Positions 7,845 to 16,206 of a stretch of 64,000 nucleotides of DNA are shown here, in pieces. A model generated the notes under the pieces. It searched no databases. It saw only the letters and a list, made by a program, of their open reading frames with translations, and had not been told where the DNA came from. This stretch comes from Bacilli bacterium (lineage in GTDB: Bacteria; Bacillota_I; Bacilli_A; RFN20; CAG-826), in contig JALCSW010000004.1 in assembly GCA_022653695.1 (NCBI GenBank), positions 45,020 through 109,019 on the forward strand, read 5' to 3'. The first letter of the stretch is position 1. Every line of letters starts with the position of its first letter. Both the position numbers and the translations under genes were made by a program.

Positions 7845-9469
7845 CAAACGAGGAACGATTGAGGGAAGCCATTCTCGAGGCTGGCGGCAAGGCCGGTTTG
7901 GCTTTGGATGCGAAAGACGTCGTCATCGAGAACACCAAAGACCCATCGCATGGGGACTATGCAACGAACGTCGCGCTCCGAAGCGCGCGCAGACTTGGCT
8001 TGAAGCCCCTCGATTTGGCGAAGACCCTCAAAGATGCCATCGCTTCCCCCATCATCGAGAAAAGCGAAGTGGCCGGCCCCGGTTTCATCAACTTTTTCCT
8101 TAAGAGCGTTTCTTTGGGTAGCGTCGTTTCTACGGTCATAAAAGAAGGCCGGGATTTTGGCCGCGGAGACGCCAAAAACAAAAAAATCGACGTCGAATTC
8201 GTTTCCGCCAACCCGACGGGGGACCTTCATTTGGGCCATACCAGAGGCGCGGCTCTTGGCGACGCCATCTGCAATTTGTACGCTTTCGCCGGATATGAGG
8301 TGACCCGCGAGTATTACGTCAATGACTGCGGAAACCAGGTTCAGCATCTGGGCAACTCCATCCGGGCCCGCTACCACGAGCTCTTTGGCGAGCCCTTATC
8401 GCTAGGGGACGACGATTACCACGGCCTCGACCTCATCGACATCGCGAAGTCCATCAAAGGGAAATACGGTGACAAATATCTCGTCGACGACGATGAGTCA
8501 AAGGGTTTTTTCATTCGTTTCGGCATCGACAGCGAACTCGCCAAAATCAAGAAGGACATGGCGGACTTCAACGTCCGCTTCGACAGGTTCTCCTATGAAT
8601 CGGATATCCGCAAAGGCACCACGATTGAGGACACGATCGCCGAGCTTGACAAGAAAGGTTACGTTTACAAAAAGGATGGGGCGACCTATCTGCGGACGAC
8701 TTCTTTCCTTGACGACAAGGACCGACCGATCATCAAAGCCGATGGCTGCTACACGTATTTCATGCCGGACATCTGCTACCATTACGACAAGATGAAACGC
8801 GGCTTCGATTTGGCCGTCGACCTTTTGGGGGCCGATCACCATGGCTATATCAACCGCATGAAAAGCGCCCTCATGATGGAAGGCTATAAGAAGGATGCCC
8901 TCGAAATCGAGATTTACCAAATCGTTCGCGTCTATAAGGGCGGCGAAGAGGTCAAGATGTCGAAGCGGACCGGCAAGGCCATCACCCATCGCGAGCTTGT
9001 CGAGGAAGTGGGGGCCGACGCCGTCCGTTACTTCTTCGTTGAGCGAAGCGGCAACACGCACCTTGATTTCAACCTTGACTTGGCTCTCTCGAAGTCAAAA
9101 GAGAATCCGGTCTATTACGCCCAGTACGCCCATGCCCGGTGCCATTCCCTTCTTCAGATGGGGAAGAATTTCCCCATCGACGAAAGCGGTGCCCTCCTCA
9201 AGGGCGAAGGCGAGGCCCAAATTCTCAAACACTTGAGCGATTTTCCTAGTATGATAGAGGCTGCGGCTCTTGCCCGGGCCCCCTATAAAGTGGCCGGCTA
9301 TATCCATGAGTTAGCCCAATCCGTGCACGAGTACTACGCTTCTACCAAAATCATCGACGTCGCCGATCCGAAAGCGACCAGCGCCCGCCTCGGCCTCGTG
9401 AAGGCCACGATGATCGTTCTTGAGAACGCTCTCGCCATCATCGGCGTCAGCGCTCCGGACAAAATGTGA
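7841..9469 (+). CDS. argS: Arginyl-tRNA synthetase
   Basis: A 542-residue class I aminoacyl-tRNA synthetase. The N-terminal tRNA D-loop-binding domain occupies about residues 1-110. The HIGH motif appears as HLGH at 130-133 after the conserved VEFVSANPTG block. A KMSKR motif is present at about 372-376; many ArgS proteins lack it, so its presence is worth noting. The C-terminal DALR anticodon-binding domain begins near residue 430. It charges tRNA-Arg in the cytosol. Translation is coupled to ispF through an ATGA overlap. rpoE follows 14 bases downstream, a gene order typical of Bacilli. Confidence 0.96.
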   Translation: MTNEERLREAILEAGGKAGLALDAKDVVIENTKDPSHGDYATNVALRSARRLGLKPLDLAKTLKDAIASPIIEKSEVAGPGFINFFLKSVSLGSVVSTVIKEGRDFGRGDAKNKKIDVEFVSANPTGDLHLGHTRGAALGDAICNLYAFAGYEVTREYYVNDCGNQVQHLGNSIRARYHELFGEPLSLGDDDYHGLDLIDIAKSIKGKYGDKYLVDDDESKGFFIRFGIDSELAKIKKDMADFNVRFDRFSYESDIRKGTTIEDTIAELDKKGYVYKKDGATYLRTTSFLDDKDRPIIKADGCYTYFMPDICYHYDKMKRGFDLAVDLLGADHHGYINRMKSALMMEGYKKDALEIEIYQIVRVYKGGEEVKMSKRTGKAITHRELVEEVGADAVRYFFVERSGNTHLDFNLDLALSKSKENPVYYAQYAHARCHSLLQMGKNFPIDESGALLKGEGEAQILKHLSDFPSMIEAAALARAPYKVAGYIHELAQSVHEYYASTKIIDVADPKATSARLGLVKATMIVLENALAIIGVSAPDKM

Positions 9470-9483
9470 AAAGGAGAAAAACC

Positions 9484-9906
9484 ATGTTGAACACCAAGAG
9501 TCTGCTTGACGTCGCCTACGAGGAAATCAGCAAAGCGAAGGGCCCCGTTTCTTTTAAGGATCTCTACGAAACCATCGCCAAAGACCTTGAGATGAGCGAT
9601 GAGGAAAAGAAAGAGCATGTCGGTCGTTTCTACACCGATATCAGCCTTGATGGGCATTTTGTGGCCCTTCCCGACGGAATGTGGGATTTACGGGCCAACC
9701 ATACTTACGAGAAAGTCCACATCGACGTCAACGACGTCTATAGCGACGTCGAGACGAGCGATGATGACGCGGATGACCAGGCCGACGAAAAGGAATACAA
9801 CGCCGCCGTCGAAGGCAAAGTGGTTTCAGACGATGAGGCGGAAGAATCCGAAGAGTCCAAGCCGGAAGTTATCAGCCCAGAGGATCTTGGCATCAAGAAC
9901 GACTGA
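9484..9906 (+). CDS. rpoE: DNA-directed RNA polymerase delta subunit
   Basis: A 140-residue delta factor. The N-terminal HARE-HTH domain (about residues 1-90) includes GPVSFKDLYETIA and the DGMWDLR block. The C-terminal 50 residues are strongly acidic and low-complexity (DDDADDQADEKE), as expected for the disordered tail that displaces RNA and raises polymerase specificity. The start at 9484 is preferred over an ATG at 9466 because AAGGAG lies seven bases before it and the family begins near this point. Delta is restricted to Bacilli and relatives, which makes this gene the best taxonomic marker in the window. It is the last gene of the operon and is followed by a strong terminator. Confidence 0.93.
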   Translation: MLNTKSLLDVAYEEISKAKGPVSFKDLYETIAKDLEMSDEEKKEHVGRFYTDISLDGHFVALPDGMWDLRANHTYEKVHIDVNDVYSDVETSDDDADDQADEKEYNAAVEGKVVSDDEAEESEESKPEVISPEDLGIKND

Positions 9907-9930
9907 GCTTCCTTCGTTTGGGGGAATATG

Positions 9931-9963
9931 AAAAAGCGCGGGAAGCGAAATCCCGCGCTTTTT
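9931..9963. terminator. Bidirectional intrinsic terminator
   Basis: A perfect 13-base-pair stem (9931-9943 with 9951-9963) carries A and T tracts on both flanks. It can end rpoE on the plus strand and the convergent methyltransferase on the minus strand. Its 3' arm overlaps the methyltransferase stop codon. Confidence 0.93.
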
Positions 9964-10639
9964 ATTCGCGGTCATCTTTTTGGAACAGGAAAAGGCGGTC
10001 GAAGGGGCCTTTCGGAAGCCTTTGAAACTCGGCGCGCTTCCTGAAGATGAGACCCTTGAAAGCCTCGATCCAGTCTTTGTCCGGACGGTTGTTGCTTCGG
10101 AAAACCCCGCCGATATGGATTTCGCCTTTTCCGTTGGTCGCGCCTCCGATTCGTTTGCGGATCCCTTCGTCGATAAGGAAATTGACTTTGAGGATCAAAT
10201 GGCCGCCCTTCTCAAGGAGGCGCTCGATTTCTATGGCGTATTCCAAAGCGTTCTTAAACGGGATGACGTCGAGGAAGTTGCTGCAAATGAAGAGACCGAC
10301 GCTTTCGGAGGGCAAAGAACGCAGAGCCTCGATTCGGCCGACCTTGAAGGAAACGTTCTTCAGCCCGCTTTTTTTGGCGGAGCCTTCGGCGAAGGCGACC
10401 GCGTTCCCCGAAGCGTCAAAGCCTAGGCAAACCGAAGCGGGGCAGATGAGGGCCGCATCGAGCAGAACCGAGCCTTCCCCGCATCCAAAGTCCACGATCT
10501 TTTGGGCTGAGGGGCCGTATTCCCCGATCCAGCTTTCAAGGGGCTCGCCCATCTTCACGTCTTCGTGAGTCAACTTCATCGGCGCGACGCCTTTGAAAGC
10601 GTTATCCCAGAATTCCTCGATTTTTTGGCTTTCGTTCAT
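9962..10639 (-). CDS. Class I SAM-dependent methyltransferase
   Basis: A Rossmann-fold methyltransferase of about 225 residues with the SAM-binding motif I IVDFGCGEGSVLLDAA (near residues 45-60 from this start), an acidic motif II FDAS, and SVGLFICSNFLDVIPF at the motif IV position. The substrate cannot be told. Two starts are possible. An ATG at 10651 lies only three bases from a TATAAT (10655-10660 on the minus strand), so it would precede or coincide with the transcript start. The ATG at 10639 has GGAAAG seven bases upstream and is chosen here. The gene is monocistronic, convergent with rpoE and downstream of the FAD oxidoreductase terminator. Confidence 0.75.
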   Translation of the reverse strand: MNESQKIEEFWDNAFKGVAPMKLTHEDVKMGEPLESWIGEYGPSAQKIVDFGCGEGSVLLDAALICPASVCLGFDASGNAVAFAEGSAKKSGLKNVSFKVGRIEALRSLPSESVGLFICSNFLDVIPFKNALEYAIEIERLLEKGGHLILKVNFLIDEGIRKRIGGATNGKGEIHIGGVFRSNNRPDKDWIEAFKGLIFRKRAEFQRLPKGPFDRLFLFQKDDRE

Positions 10640-10663
10640 AGTTCTTTCCATCCGATTATAAAG

Positions 10664-10703
10664 GAAAAAAAAGAAAAAGGCCCAAGTTTCTCGCTTGGGC
10701 CTT
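10664..10703 (-). terminator. Intrinsic terminator of the FAD oxidoreductase gene
   Basis: A ten-base-pair stem (10677-10686 with 10694-10703) and, on the minus strand, a long T-rich tail. It separates the oxidoreductase from the methyltransferase promoter. Confidence 0.88.
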
Positions 10704-10719
10704 CATAAGGCTAAAACGC

Positions 10720-12111
10720 TTAGAAGAAGCGCCCGATGAGGTCACGCGAGGCCTCGCAGGTTTCTTCCATGTCGCCGAAGGCCATGACTTCGCCGGCATA
10801 GTAGGTGTTGTCCTTGCCTTGCATGGCATCTACTTTGTCATACCAGCCGGCGGCGTAATCGGCGGGGCTGAGGTGGGGGCAGTAGTAGCTTTCCTCCTCG
10901 AGCTCGACTTTGGAAACCGGGCAACCGCAGATGGCCATGTCATCAAGCGTGGTCTTGCGGGCGTAATCATAGCTCACGTCCTTGTCGCCCTGGTGGTTGC
11001 GAAGGGTGTAGGTGATGATGAGCTGGTCTTTGACGTCGCACCAGCGGTGGTAATAAACCATCATGTGGCCGCGGCGCGACGGAACCATGTTATCGAAGAA
11101 GTAAGCCGATATTTGCGGGCATTTTCCCTTCTCGACCCAGTTGGCCATCGAGATGTATTTCTCGTGGATGATCTTCCCAAAGAGGTCTTTCTCCTCCTTG
11201 CGGGCATCCGCGATTTTGGCGAACCAGTCGAGCGGAATGGTGACGATGAGTTTGTCGAAGACTTCCTCTTTTCCGTTGACCGTGACGGTGACTTTGCCAC
11301 CTTTGCGGACGACTTTAGTCACTTCGCTGTTGAGGTTGGCCTTATGAAGAAGGTGGTTGTTGACCCCCTCCCAAATGGCCTGAGTGCCATCCTTCCACGT
11401 CCAAAGCCTCATGTTGACGAACTCGAGCGTGGTGGCCACGTCGAGGTATTTCATGACGTAAGCGGCGGGAACTTCGTCAAAGAAGCCATAGCCGAAACTG
11501 GTGAACGGGGCGATCCAGATCCTCATGACCGGTTCGATTTTGTTCAATTTGCAGAATTCGGTGAACGGAAGGGCCAGATCCTTGAGGTTCGGGTTCGTGC
11601 CTTCCACGTGTTGCATGTGGTTCTCAGACAGTTTTGACAGGCCTTCGTATTTGCCGTCCGCGACCCCGCGGTGGCCGTTCACGTCGTAGCCGGCGTATTT
11701 GGTCTCCATGAGCTTCGCCAGTCTCTTGACGGATTTCTTGAGTTTAAGAAGGCCGAAAAGCTTTTTGAAGGAGAAGTCCTTTTTCGGATCGAAAGGGAAG
11801 ACTTCCTTTCCTTCGTTGTTTTTGTAGATGCGGGCCATTTCCGGTCCGTCGTGGGTCGTTCCGCCGAAAATCTCGGCTTCGTTGACGGCCCAGTAGGTTT
11901 TGGCGCCCATGATCGCGCCCATCTCGATGGTACGCTTGTTCTTTTCGTCGCCATCGACCGGGAATTTCGGCGACCAGCATTTGCCGCCGACGCGATTGTC
12001 CTTTTCGTAGATGACGTAGTTTTTGTATCCCTTTTTCTCGAGATACATAGCGGCCGTGACGCCAGCCGGGCCACCGCCGATGATGCAGATTCTCTCGTCT
12101 AGTTTTGCCAT
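10720..12111 (-). CDS. FAD-dependent amine-oxidase-like oxidoreductase
   Basis: A 463-residue flavoprotein. The N-terminal dinucleotide-binding motif GGGPAGVTAAMYLEKKG is near residues 12-28, followed by YEKDNRVGGKC, the FAD-contacting arginine/glycine motif of the flavin-containing amine oxidase/protoporphyrinogen oxidase superfamily. The C-terminal FAD motif appears as NTYYAGEVMAFGDMEE. The substrate is not apparent and could be an amine, a polyprenyl or an aromatic compound. No signal peptide or membrane segment is seen, so it is cytosolic. The start has AAAGGAG upstream with an 11-base gap. It is transcribed alone from a promoter with a dyad beside the -10. Confidence 0.8.
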   Translation of the reverse strand: MAKLDERICIIGGGPAGVTAAMYLEKKGYKNYVIYEKDNRVGGKCWSPKFPVDGDEKNKRTIEMGAIMGAKTYWAVNEAEIFGGTTHDGPEMARIYKNNEGKEVFPFDPKKDFSFKKLFGLLKLKKSVKRLAKLMETKYAGYDVNGHRGVADGKYEGLSKLSENHMQHVEGTNPNLKDLALPFTEFCKLNKIEPVMRIWIAPFTSFGYGFFDEVPAAYVMKYLDVATTLEFVNMRLWTWKDGTQAIWEGVNNHLLHKANLNSEVTKVVRKGGKVTVTVNGKEEVFDKLIVTIPLDWFAKIADARKEEKDLFGKIIHEKYISMANWVEKGKCPQISAYFFDNMVPSRRGHMMVYYHRWCDVKDQLIITYTLRNHQGDKDVSYDYARKTTLDDMAICGCPVSKVELEEESYYCPHLSPADYAAGWYDKVDAMQGKDNTYYAGEVMAFGDMEETCEASRDLIGRFF

Positions 12112-12158
12112 AGTTGCAAGATCTCCTTTCGATAAAGATAAACTGATTGGCTTTTTTC

Positions 12159-12185
12159 ATTATATGCTTCTCGTCATTAGACGAG
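12159..12185 (-). promoter_or_regulatory. Promoter and dyad of the FAD oxidoreductase gene
   Basis: On the minus strand TATAAT (12159-12164) is preceded by an inverted repeat CTCGTC-TAAT-GACGAG (12170-12185) lying in the spacer/-35 zone. No good -35 hexamer exists, so an activator or repressor bound at the dyad is plausible. Confidence 0.45.
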
Positions 12186-12452
12186 GAAGTTTTTGGGACA
12201 TTTGTTTATTTTCACGCTTTTTTCATCTTGTTTCAGCGGCATAATCGCGCGACGGGTTTCGCCGAAAGCGGTCTGTCTCGCCTCGTCGGCGCCCCTTTTG
12301 TTGATGCTCTGATTTTTCGGGCGCAATCCTCAGCGGATCTTCACTTTAATAAGGGATTTCCTCTTTGATAGGGGGTTAGGTTTTTGGATAATTGTGATGA
12401 TTTTCCGTTTCGCGAGGTCTATGATGTAACGATTTCCTGAGGGAGGGAGAAT
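12186..12452. other. Intergenic region between divergent genes
   Basis: I see no convincing gene here; the short open frames lack start signals. A TATGAT (12420-12425) with only weak upstream hexamers, followed by GGAGGGAGA, is the likely promoter and ribosome-binding site of the downstream CysQ-like gene. Confidence 0.4.
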
Positions 12453-13232
12453 ATGTACGAGAAAGAACTAGCCGCGATGATCAAGGCCGCCTTCGACGCG
12501 GAAAAAGTCATCATGGGCGTTTACGCCAAGCCGTTCGCCGTTGAGATCAAAAGCGACGATTCCCCCGTCACCGACGCCGACAAGGGAGCCGATTCCCTGA
12601 TCCGCCGGGAGTTAAGGAAGGCCTTCCCCCAGTATGCGTTTCTGACCGAGGAGAGCAAAGACGACAAAACCCGTCTCGCTAATGATTGCGTGTTCATCGT
12701 CGATCCCGTCGACGGAACGAAGGAATTCGTTTCGCGTAACGGCGAATTCTGCACCAACATCGCGTTGTCTTTTAAGCACGAGGCGGTAGTGGGCGTCATC
12801 AACATCCCGGTCAGGCATGCCCTTTATTTCGCCGTCAAAGGCCAAGGCGCCTTCCGTCTTGAGGACGGCAAGGAACCGGTTCGCATCCACGTTTCCTCGA
12901 AGGATGGCAATCTGACCGCCCTGCGCAGCATCTCCTTTTTCACCGAGGCGGAAGAGGCCCTCATCCGTAAGCATAAGGATAGAATCACCCACGTCGAGAA
13001 ACTCGGCGCGGCCCTTAAATTTTGCGCGATCGCCGAAGGGAAGGCCGAGGTTTCCTATCGCATGAGCCCCTCCACCAAGGAATGGGACATCGCCGCCGGA
13101 ACCATCATTCTGAAGGAGGCGGGCGGAGTGATCGAGAAACCGGACGGCACCGAATACGCCTTCAACCGCGACGACGTCTATAACCGCGATGGCTATATGC
13201 TCGCGAACAAGCGCTCTAATCTGCTCTTCTGA
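12453..13232 (+). CDS. Inositol monophosphatase-family protein, CysQ-like 3'(2'),5'-bisphosphate nucleotidase
   Basis: A 259-residue lithium-sensitive phosphatase of the IMPase superfamily. The metal-binding motifs are DSPVTDADKGAD near residues 31-42, EES at 67-69, DPVDGTKEF at about 84-92 and WDIAAG near residue 211. DPxDGTKEF is the CysQ version of the motif, favouring hydrolysis of 3'-phosphoadenosine 5'-phosphate to AMP over inositol phosphates. It would be cytosolic and help recycle PAP from sulfate assimilation or acyl-carrier-protein turnover. GGAGGG lies upstream of the ATG. It stands alone; the next gene has its own -10. Confidence 0.85.
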   Translation: MYEKELAAMIKAAFDAEKVIMGVYAKPFAVEIKSDDSPVTDADKGADSLIRRELRKAFPQYAFLTEESKDDKTRLANDCVFIVDPVDGTKEFVSRNGEFCTNIALSFKHEAVVGVINIPVRHALYFAVKGQGAFRLEDGKEPVRIHVSSKDGNLTALRSISFFTEAEEALIRKHKDRITHVEKLGAALKFCAIAEGKAEVSYRMSPSTKEWDIAAGTIILKEAGGVIEKPDGTEYAFNRDDVYNRDGYMLANKRSNLLF

Positions 13233-13274
13233 TCACAGAAGGGGATACAAGTGTAGCTTTGCCCCCTTTTCGGT

Positions 13275-13280
13275 TATAAT
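13275..13280 (+). promoter_or_regulatory. -10 element of the small membrane protein gene
   Basis: A perfect TATAAT lies 28 bases before the ATG at 13309. No good -35 hexamer is found at standard spacing. Confidence 0.5.
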
Positions 13281-13308
13281 CCTTTGGGTAAAAGGAAGGC
13301 GAGGGCGC

Positions 13309-13554
13309 ATGCATTTCAAGAAATCGATCGACGGACTTCCGCATATCGTCAAAATCGTTTTGGCGATCGTTCCGTTCCTTGACCTCGTCTTCGTCGTCGC
13401 CCGCCTCGTCTATGACGTGGAAAACAAAAAGGCAATACCCCTTATTTTGGACATTCTCTGCTTTTTCGGCCTTGGGGTTCTCACTTGGATCATGGACATC
13501 GTCGACACCATCTTCGCGAATCGGATCTTCCTTTGGGAGGACTGGATCGCCTGA
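13309..13554 (+). CDS. Small two-span membrane protein, unknown function
   Basis: An 81-residue protein with two hydrophobic segments, at about residues 15-36 and 45-66, separated by a short charged loop (DVENKKA). The start at 13309 is chosen over an in-frame upstream extension because the extension overlaps cysQ and AAGGAAGG and GAGGG lie just before this ATG. Its own TATAAT supports separate expression. It resembles the small membrane proteins often seen in Bacilli but I recognise no family. The topology would put both termini on the same side. Confidence 0.7.
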   Translation: MHFKKSIDGLPHIVKIVLAIVPFLDLVFVVARLVYDVENKKAIPLILDILCFFGLGVLTWIMDIVDTIFANRIFLWEDWIA

Positions 13555-13564
13555 TTCGCCCCAA

Positions 13565-13593
13565 ATAAAAAAACGCCGCCTATTTAGGCGACG
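13565..13593 (-). terminator. Intrinsic terminator of the Nfu gene
   Basis: CGCCGCCTA (13574-13582) pairs with TAGGCGACG (13585-13593) with one mismatch. On the minus strand it is followed by seven T residues. On the plus strand there is no T tract, so the small membrane protein gene may lack a strong terminator. Confidence 0.75.
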
Positions 13594-13620
13594 CTTATGT
13601 TGAAAAACCGTCCCGTTTTT

Positions 13621-13938
13621 TTATTTCTTTTCTTCGTTGACATTCTCTTTGGCGGCTTTTTGCCTTTCGCGCTCCGTGTAAGCGTCGAGGATGTCCTGAG
13701 GGACCTCGCCCGAAGCGTCGACGCGGATGATGCCGGGGACCTCTTCCATCAGGATGATCTCAACGCCGGCGGTGATGTCGTTATCCATGTAGATGCAGCC
13801 TTCGCAGGCCCCCATCATCCGGAGATAAACGACGCCGTCCTTGAAGCCGATATAGACGACGTCGCCCCCGTCCCGTTGCAGGAAAGGGCGGACTTTGTCG
13901 AGGACGCGTTCGATTTGCTGGTCTTTGGTTTCGGTCAT
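13621..13938 (-). CDS. NifU-like (Nfu) iron-sulfur scaffold protein
   Basis: A 105-residue protein that is essentially one NifU C-terminal domain. It starts with a helix and RPFLQRDGGDVVYIGF, then the cluster-binding GACEGCIYMD with a CxxC at about residues 53-56. The end is lysine- and glutamate-rich. Nfu proteins carry [4Fe-4S] clusters to apoproteins in the cytosol, and clients such as the large flavoprotein at 30.6 kb are encoded in the window. The promoter at 13951-13979 leaves only about six bases of leader, and no clear Shine-Dalgarno sequence is present. Confidence 0.9.
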   Translation of the reverse strand: MTETKDQQIERVLDKVRPFLQRDGGDVVYIGFKDGVVYLRMMGACEGCIYMDNDITAGVEIILMEEVPGIIRVDASGEVPQDILDAYTERERQKAAKENVNEEKK

Positions 13939-13950
13939 GGTTGCCTAGTT

Positions 13951-13979
13951 ATTCTAGGTTCGGGCGCGCCCGTTGACAA
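13951..13979 (-). promoter_or_regulatory. Promoter of the Nfu gene
   Basis: On the minus strand TTGTCA (13974-13979), a 17-base spacer and TAGAAT (13951-13956). The spacer holds a perfect 12-base palindrome, CGGGCGCGCCCG (13961-13972), and CCTAG/CTAGG arms straddle the -10. The -10 ends 12 bases from the ATG, giving a near-leaderless transcript. Confidence 0.7.
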
Positions 13980-14059
13980 GCGAAGCGATCCTCAAATCGG
14001 GGAAAAGCGCCATCTCGTTCCACGAAAACGCCCGATCGCGATCGAATTTCCGTTTTTTC

Positions 14060-14087
14060 GTGACTTCATCCGCGTTCCCCATATAAT
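14060..14087 (+). promoter_or_regulatory. Promoter of the winged-helix/M3 peptidase operon
   Basis: GTGACT (14060-14065), 16 bases and a perfect TATAAT (14082-14087). The ATG at 14099 follows after 11 bases without a ribosome-binding site, so the mRNA would have about five leader bases. Confidence 0.65.
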
Positions 14088-14098
14088 AATGGCGCTCC

Positions 14099-14491
14099 AT
14101 GGCTAAAGACGCTTTCCCGAAGCTGGGATTGGCCCAGCGCAAGACCCTCAGTGCCGTTTCCCTTCTTGAGGAAAAAGGCTTTTTCGGTTCTTCGGAGGGG
14201 CTCAGCAAGATCTTCGTCGGCCTTGCCGACATGGAGAGCCGTCCCTTTAAGGATCTTGCCTGCTATGGATATTGGCCCTCTTTAAGCAAGAAAAAGATTA
14301 AGGGGCGCCTTACTCAGCTCGTGCGGAAAGGATGCCTCAGAAACGTTTGGGTGGCGTCGGAGAACGATTATTTCCTCCGCCTCACCGAAATGGGTCGGGC
14401 TCTCGCCGCCACGGTGAGGCTGAGGAAGAAGCCGTTGCCTCAGGCTTCGGCCCGCACCATCATTCATTTGGAAAAGGAGAAAAAAGAATGA
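14099..14491 (+). CDS. Small winged-helix (RecQ C-terminal-like) DNA-binding protein
   Basis: A 130-residue basic protein. Residues 35-105 fit the stand-alone RecQ-C-terminal-like winged helix seen in RQC-minor proteins: LSKIFVG, then YGYWPSLSKKKIKGRLTQLV and KGCL, then a wing ending FLRLTEMGRAL. Such proteins bind DNA, but no role is established to my knowledge. The family match is made by eye and is moderate; a generic transcription-factor winged helix is the alternative. There is no Shine-Dalgarno sequence and the -10 is 11 bases upstream. The stop overlaps the peptidase start in ATGA, with AAAAGGAG for the peptidase located inside this gene. Confidence 0.6.
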   Translation: MAKDAFPKLGLAQRKTLSAVSLLEEKGFFGSSEGLSKIFVGLADMESRPFKDLACYGYWPSLSKKKIKGRLTQLVRKGCLRNVWVASENDYFLRLTEMGRALAATVRLRKKPLPQASARTIIHLEKEKKE

Positions 14492-16200
14492 AAAAAGAAT
14501 TGGCGAATTTCGAGGACTGGCCCTATAAGGTCCCCTCTATCAAAGGCTCGATCAGGAAGATCGGCGTTTTGCGCGCGGAGTTCAACGCCGCGAAAACGCC
14601 GCAGGAGGCCTTCTCGGCCTTCAAGAAAATGGAGCGTTTCGGGGATAAAATGGCTGACGATTGCACCCATGTTCAGGTGCTCTATTCCCTCGACACCACG
14701 AACAAGGCCTACGAAAAGGGCATGAACGTCCTTAACGAGGGGCTTCCGTTATTGAACGCTGCCTCGGTCGAGTTCACGAAGGATGTGCTGAAGAGCCCCT
14801 TCCGCGCGTATTTGGAGAAAAAACTGGGCACGTTCATCTTCACGATGTACGAATACCAGCTCAAAGGCTTCGACGAGAAAATCATCCCCGAGATGACCGA
14901 GGAAAACAAACTCACCATGCAGTACGGGGCGGCCATCGCCTCCTGCAAAGTGGAGTTTCGGGGCAAGACCTATAACCTGCCCCAAATGGGCAAGTTCATG
15001 CAGGACAGCGACCGAGCCACCCGCAAGGAGGCCTCGAAAGCCTACTATTCCTACCTCTTGACCCGCAAGGACGAACTGGAGGGGATATTCGCCAAACTCG
15101 TCAAGATTCGCGATTCCATGGCGAAGAAACTCGGTTATGAATCCTATACCGATTTGGCGTACATCCACATGAACCGCTTCGACTACACGCCGGAGATGGT
15201 GAAGGGCTATCGTGATCAGATCGCGGAAGTGGTGACCCCTTTAGCCAACAAACTTATGCGCGAGCAAGCCAAACGGACGGGAATTCGCACCCCTAAGATC
15301 TATGACTTGTCCTTCGCTTTCAAAAGCGGCAACCCGATCCCCCTCGGCTCGACCGAGGAAAAAGTGGCCCACGCCAAAAAGATGTACAAGGAACTCAGCC
15401 CCGACACCGATTATTTCTTCAATTTCATGGCTGACCATCACCTCTTCTTTTTGGAGGCCAAGCCTGGCAAGCAAAGCGGGGGCTATATGACTTACTTCCC
15501 GGTCCATAAGTGCCCGATCATCTTCTCGAACTTCAACGGAACCTCGGGCGACGTGGACGTTTTGACCCACGAATTCGGCCACTGCTTCCAAGCCTACATG
15601 GCCCGGAACATCAAAATCCCCGAGTACCGTTCCCCGACGATGGAAAGCTGCGAGATCGATTCGATGTCGATGGAGTTCTTCGCCGAGCCGTGGATGAACC
15701 TTTTCTTCGATGAGCCCGACAAATACCGCTACAAGCATCTCGCCGAATCGATCGAGTTCCTGCCATACGGGGCCACGGTCGACGAGTTCCAGCATTGGGT
15801 TTATGCCCATCCGGAGGCCACGAACGTCGAACGGGATGAGGAATGGGCCGCCCTCGAGAGCAAATACACGCCTTACAAGGCGAAAGCCAAGGAAGGCTGC
15901 CCCGAGGCTCAGGCGGTCCCGCGGTGGATCACCCAAGGCCACATCTTTGAGAGCCCGTTCTATTACATCGACTACACTTTGGCTCAGGTTTTGGCTTTTG
16001 AGTTCTTCAATTTGGACCGCAAGGACCATGAGAGGGCCTGGAAACGCTACCTCAAGCTTTGCAAGATGGGTGGCAAGTACCCCTTCATCACGCTGATAAA
16101 GAAAGACGGCCTCAAGAACCCCTTTGAACCAGGGGTTCTTGCGAAGACCATCCGACCGCTGAGGAAAGTCTTGGCAGACTATCACGCCGAGCGGTTTTAG
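14488..16200 (+). CDS. M3 family oligoendopeptidase (PepF-like)
   Basis: A 570-residue cytosolic zinc oligopeptidase. The gluzincin motif HEFGH is at residues 361-365 and the third zinc ligand lies in the following SPTMESCEIDSMSMEFF helix. The length is close to the 560-600 residues of PepF/M3 enzymes. The start at 14488 has AAAAGGAG nine bases upstream; a longer in-frame extension lies inside the preceding gene and is rejected. It cleaves medium-length peptides, probably as part of peptide nutrition. M32 and M13 peptidases also occur in this window. The gene is translationally coupled to the winged-helix gene, and a structured region with a terminator follows. Confidence 0.93.
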   Translation: MKKELANFEDWPYKVPSIKGSIRKIGVLRAEFNAAKTPQEAFSAFKKMERFGDKMADDCTHVQVLYSLDTTNKAYEKGMNVLNEGLPLLNAASVEFTKDVLKSPFRAYLEKKLGTFIFTMYEYQLKGFDEKIIPEMTEENKLTMQYGAAIASCKVEFRGKTYNLPQMGKFMQDSDRATRKEASKAYYSYLLTRKDELEGIFAKLVKIRDSMAKKLGYESYTDLAYIHMNRFDYTPEMVKGYRDQIAEVVTPLANKLMREQAKRTGIRTPKIYDLSFAFKSGNPIPLGSTEEKVAHAKKMYKELSPDTDYFFNFMADHHLFFLEAKPGKQSGGYMTYFPVHKCPIIFSNFNGTSGDVDVLTHEFGHCFQAYMARNIKIPEYRSPTMESCEIDSMSMEFFAEPWMNLFFDEPDKYRYKHLAESIEFLPYGATVDEFQHWVYAHPEATNVERDEEWAALESKYTPYKAKAKEGCPEAQAVPRWITQGHIFESPFYYIDYTLAQVLAFEFFNLDRKDHERAWKRYLKLCKMGGKYPFITLIKKDGLKNPFEPGVLAKTIRPLRKVLADYHAERF

Positions 16201-16206
16201 TCAGCT

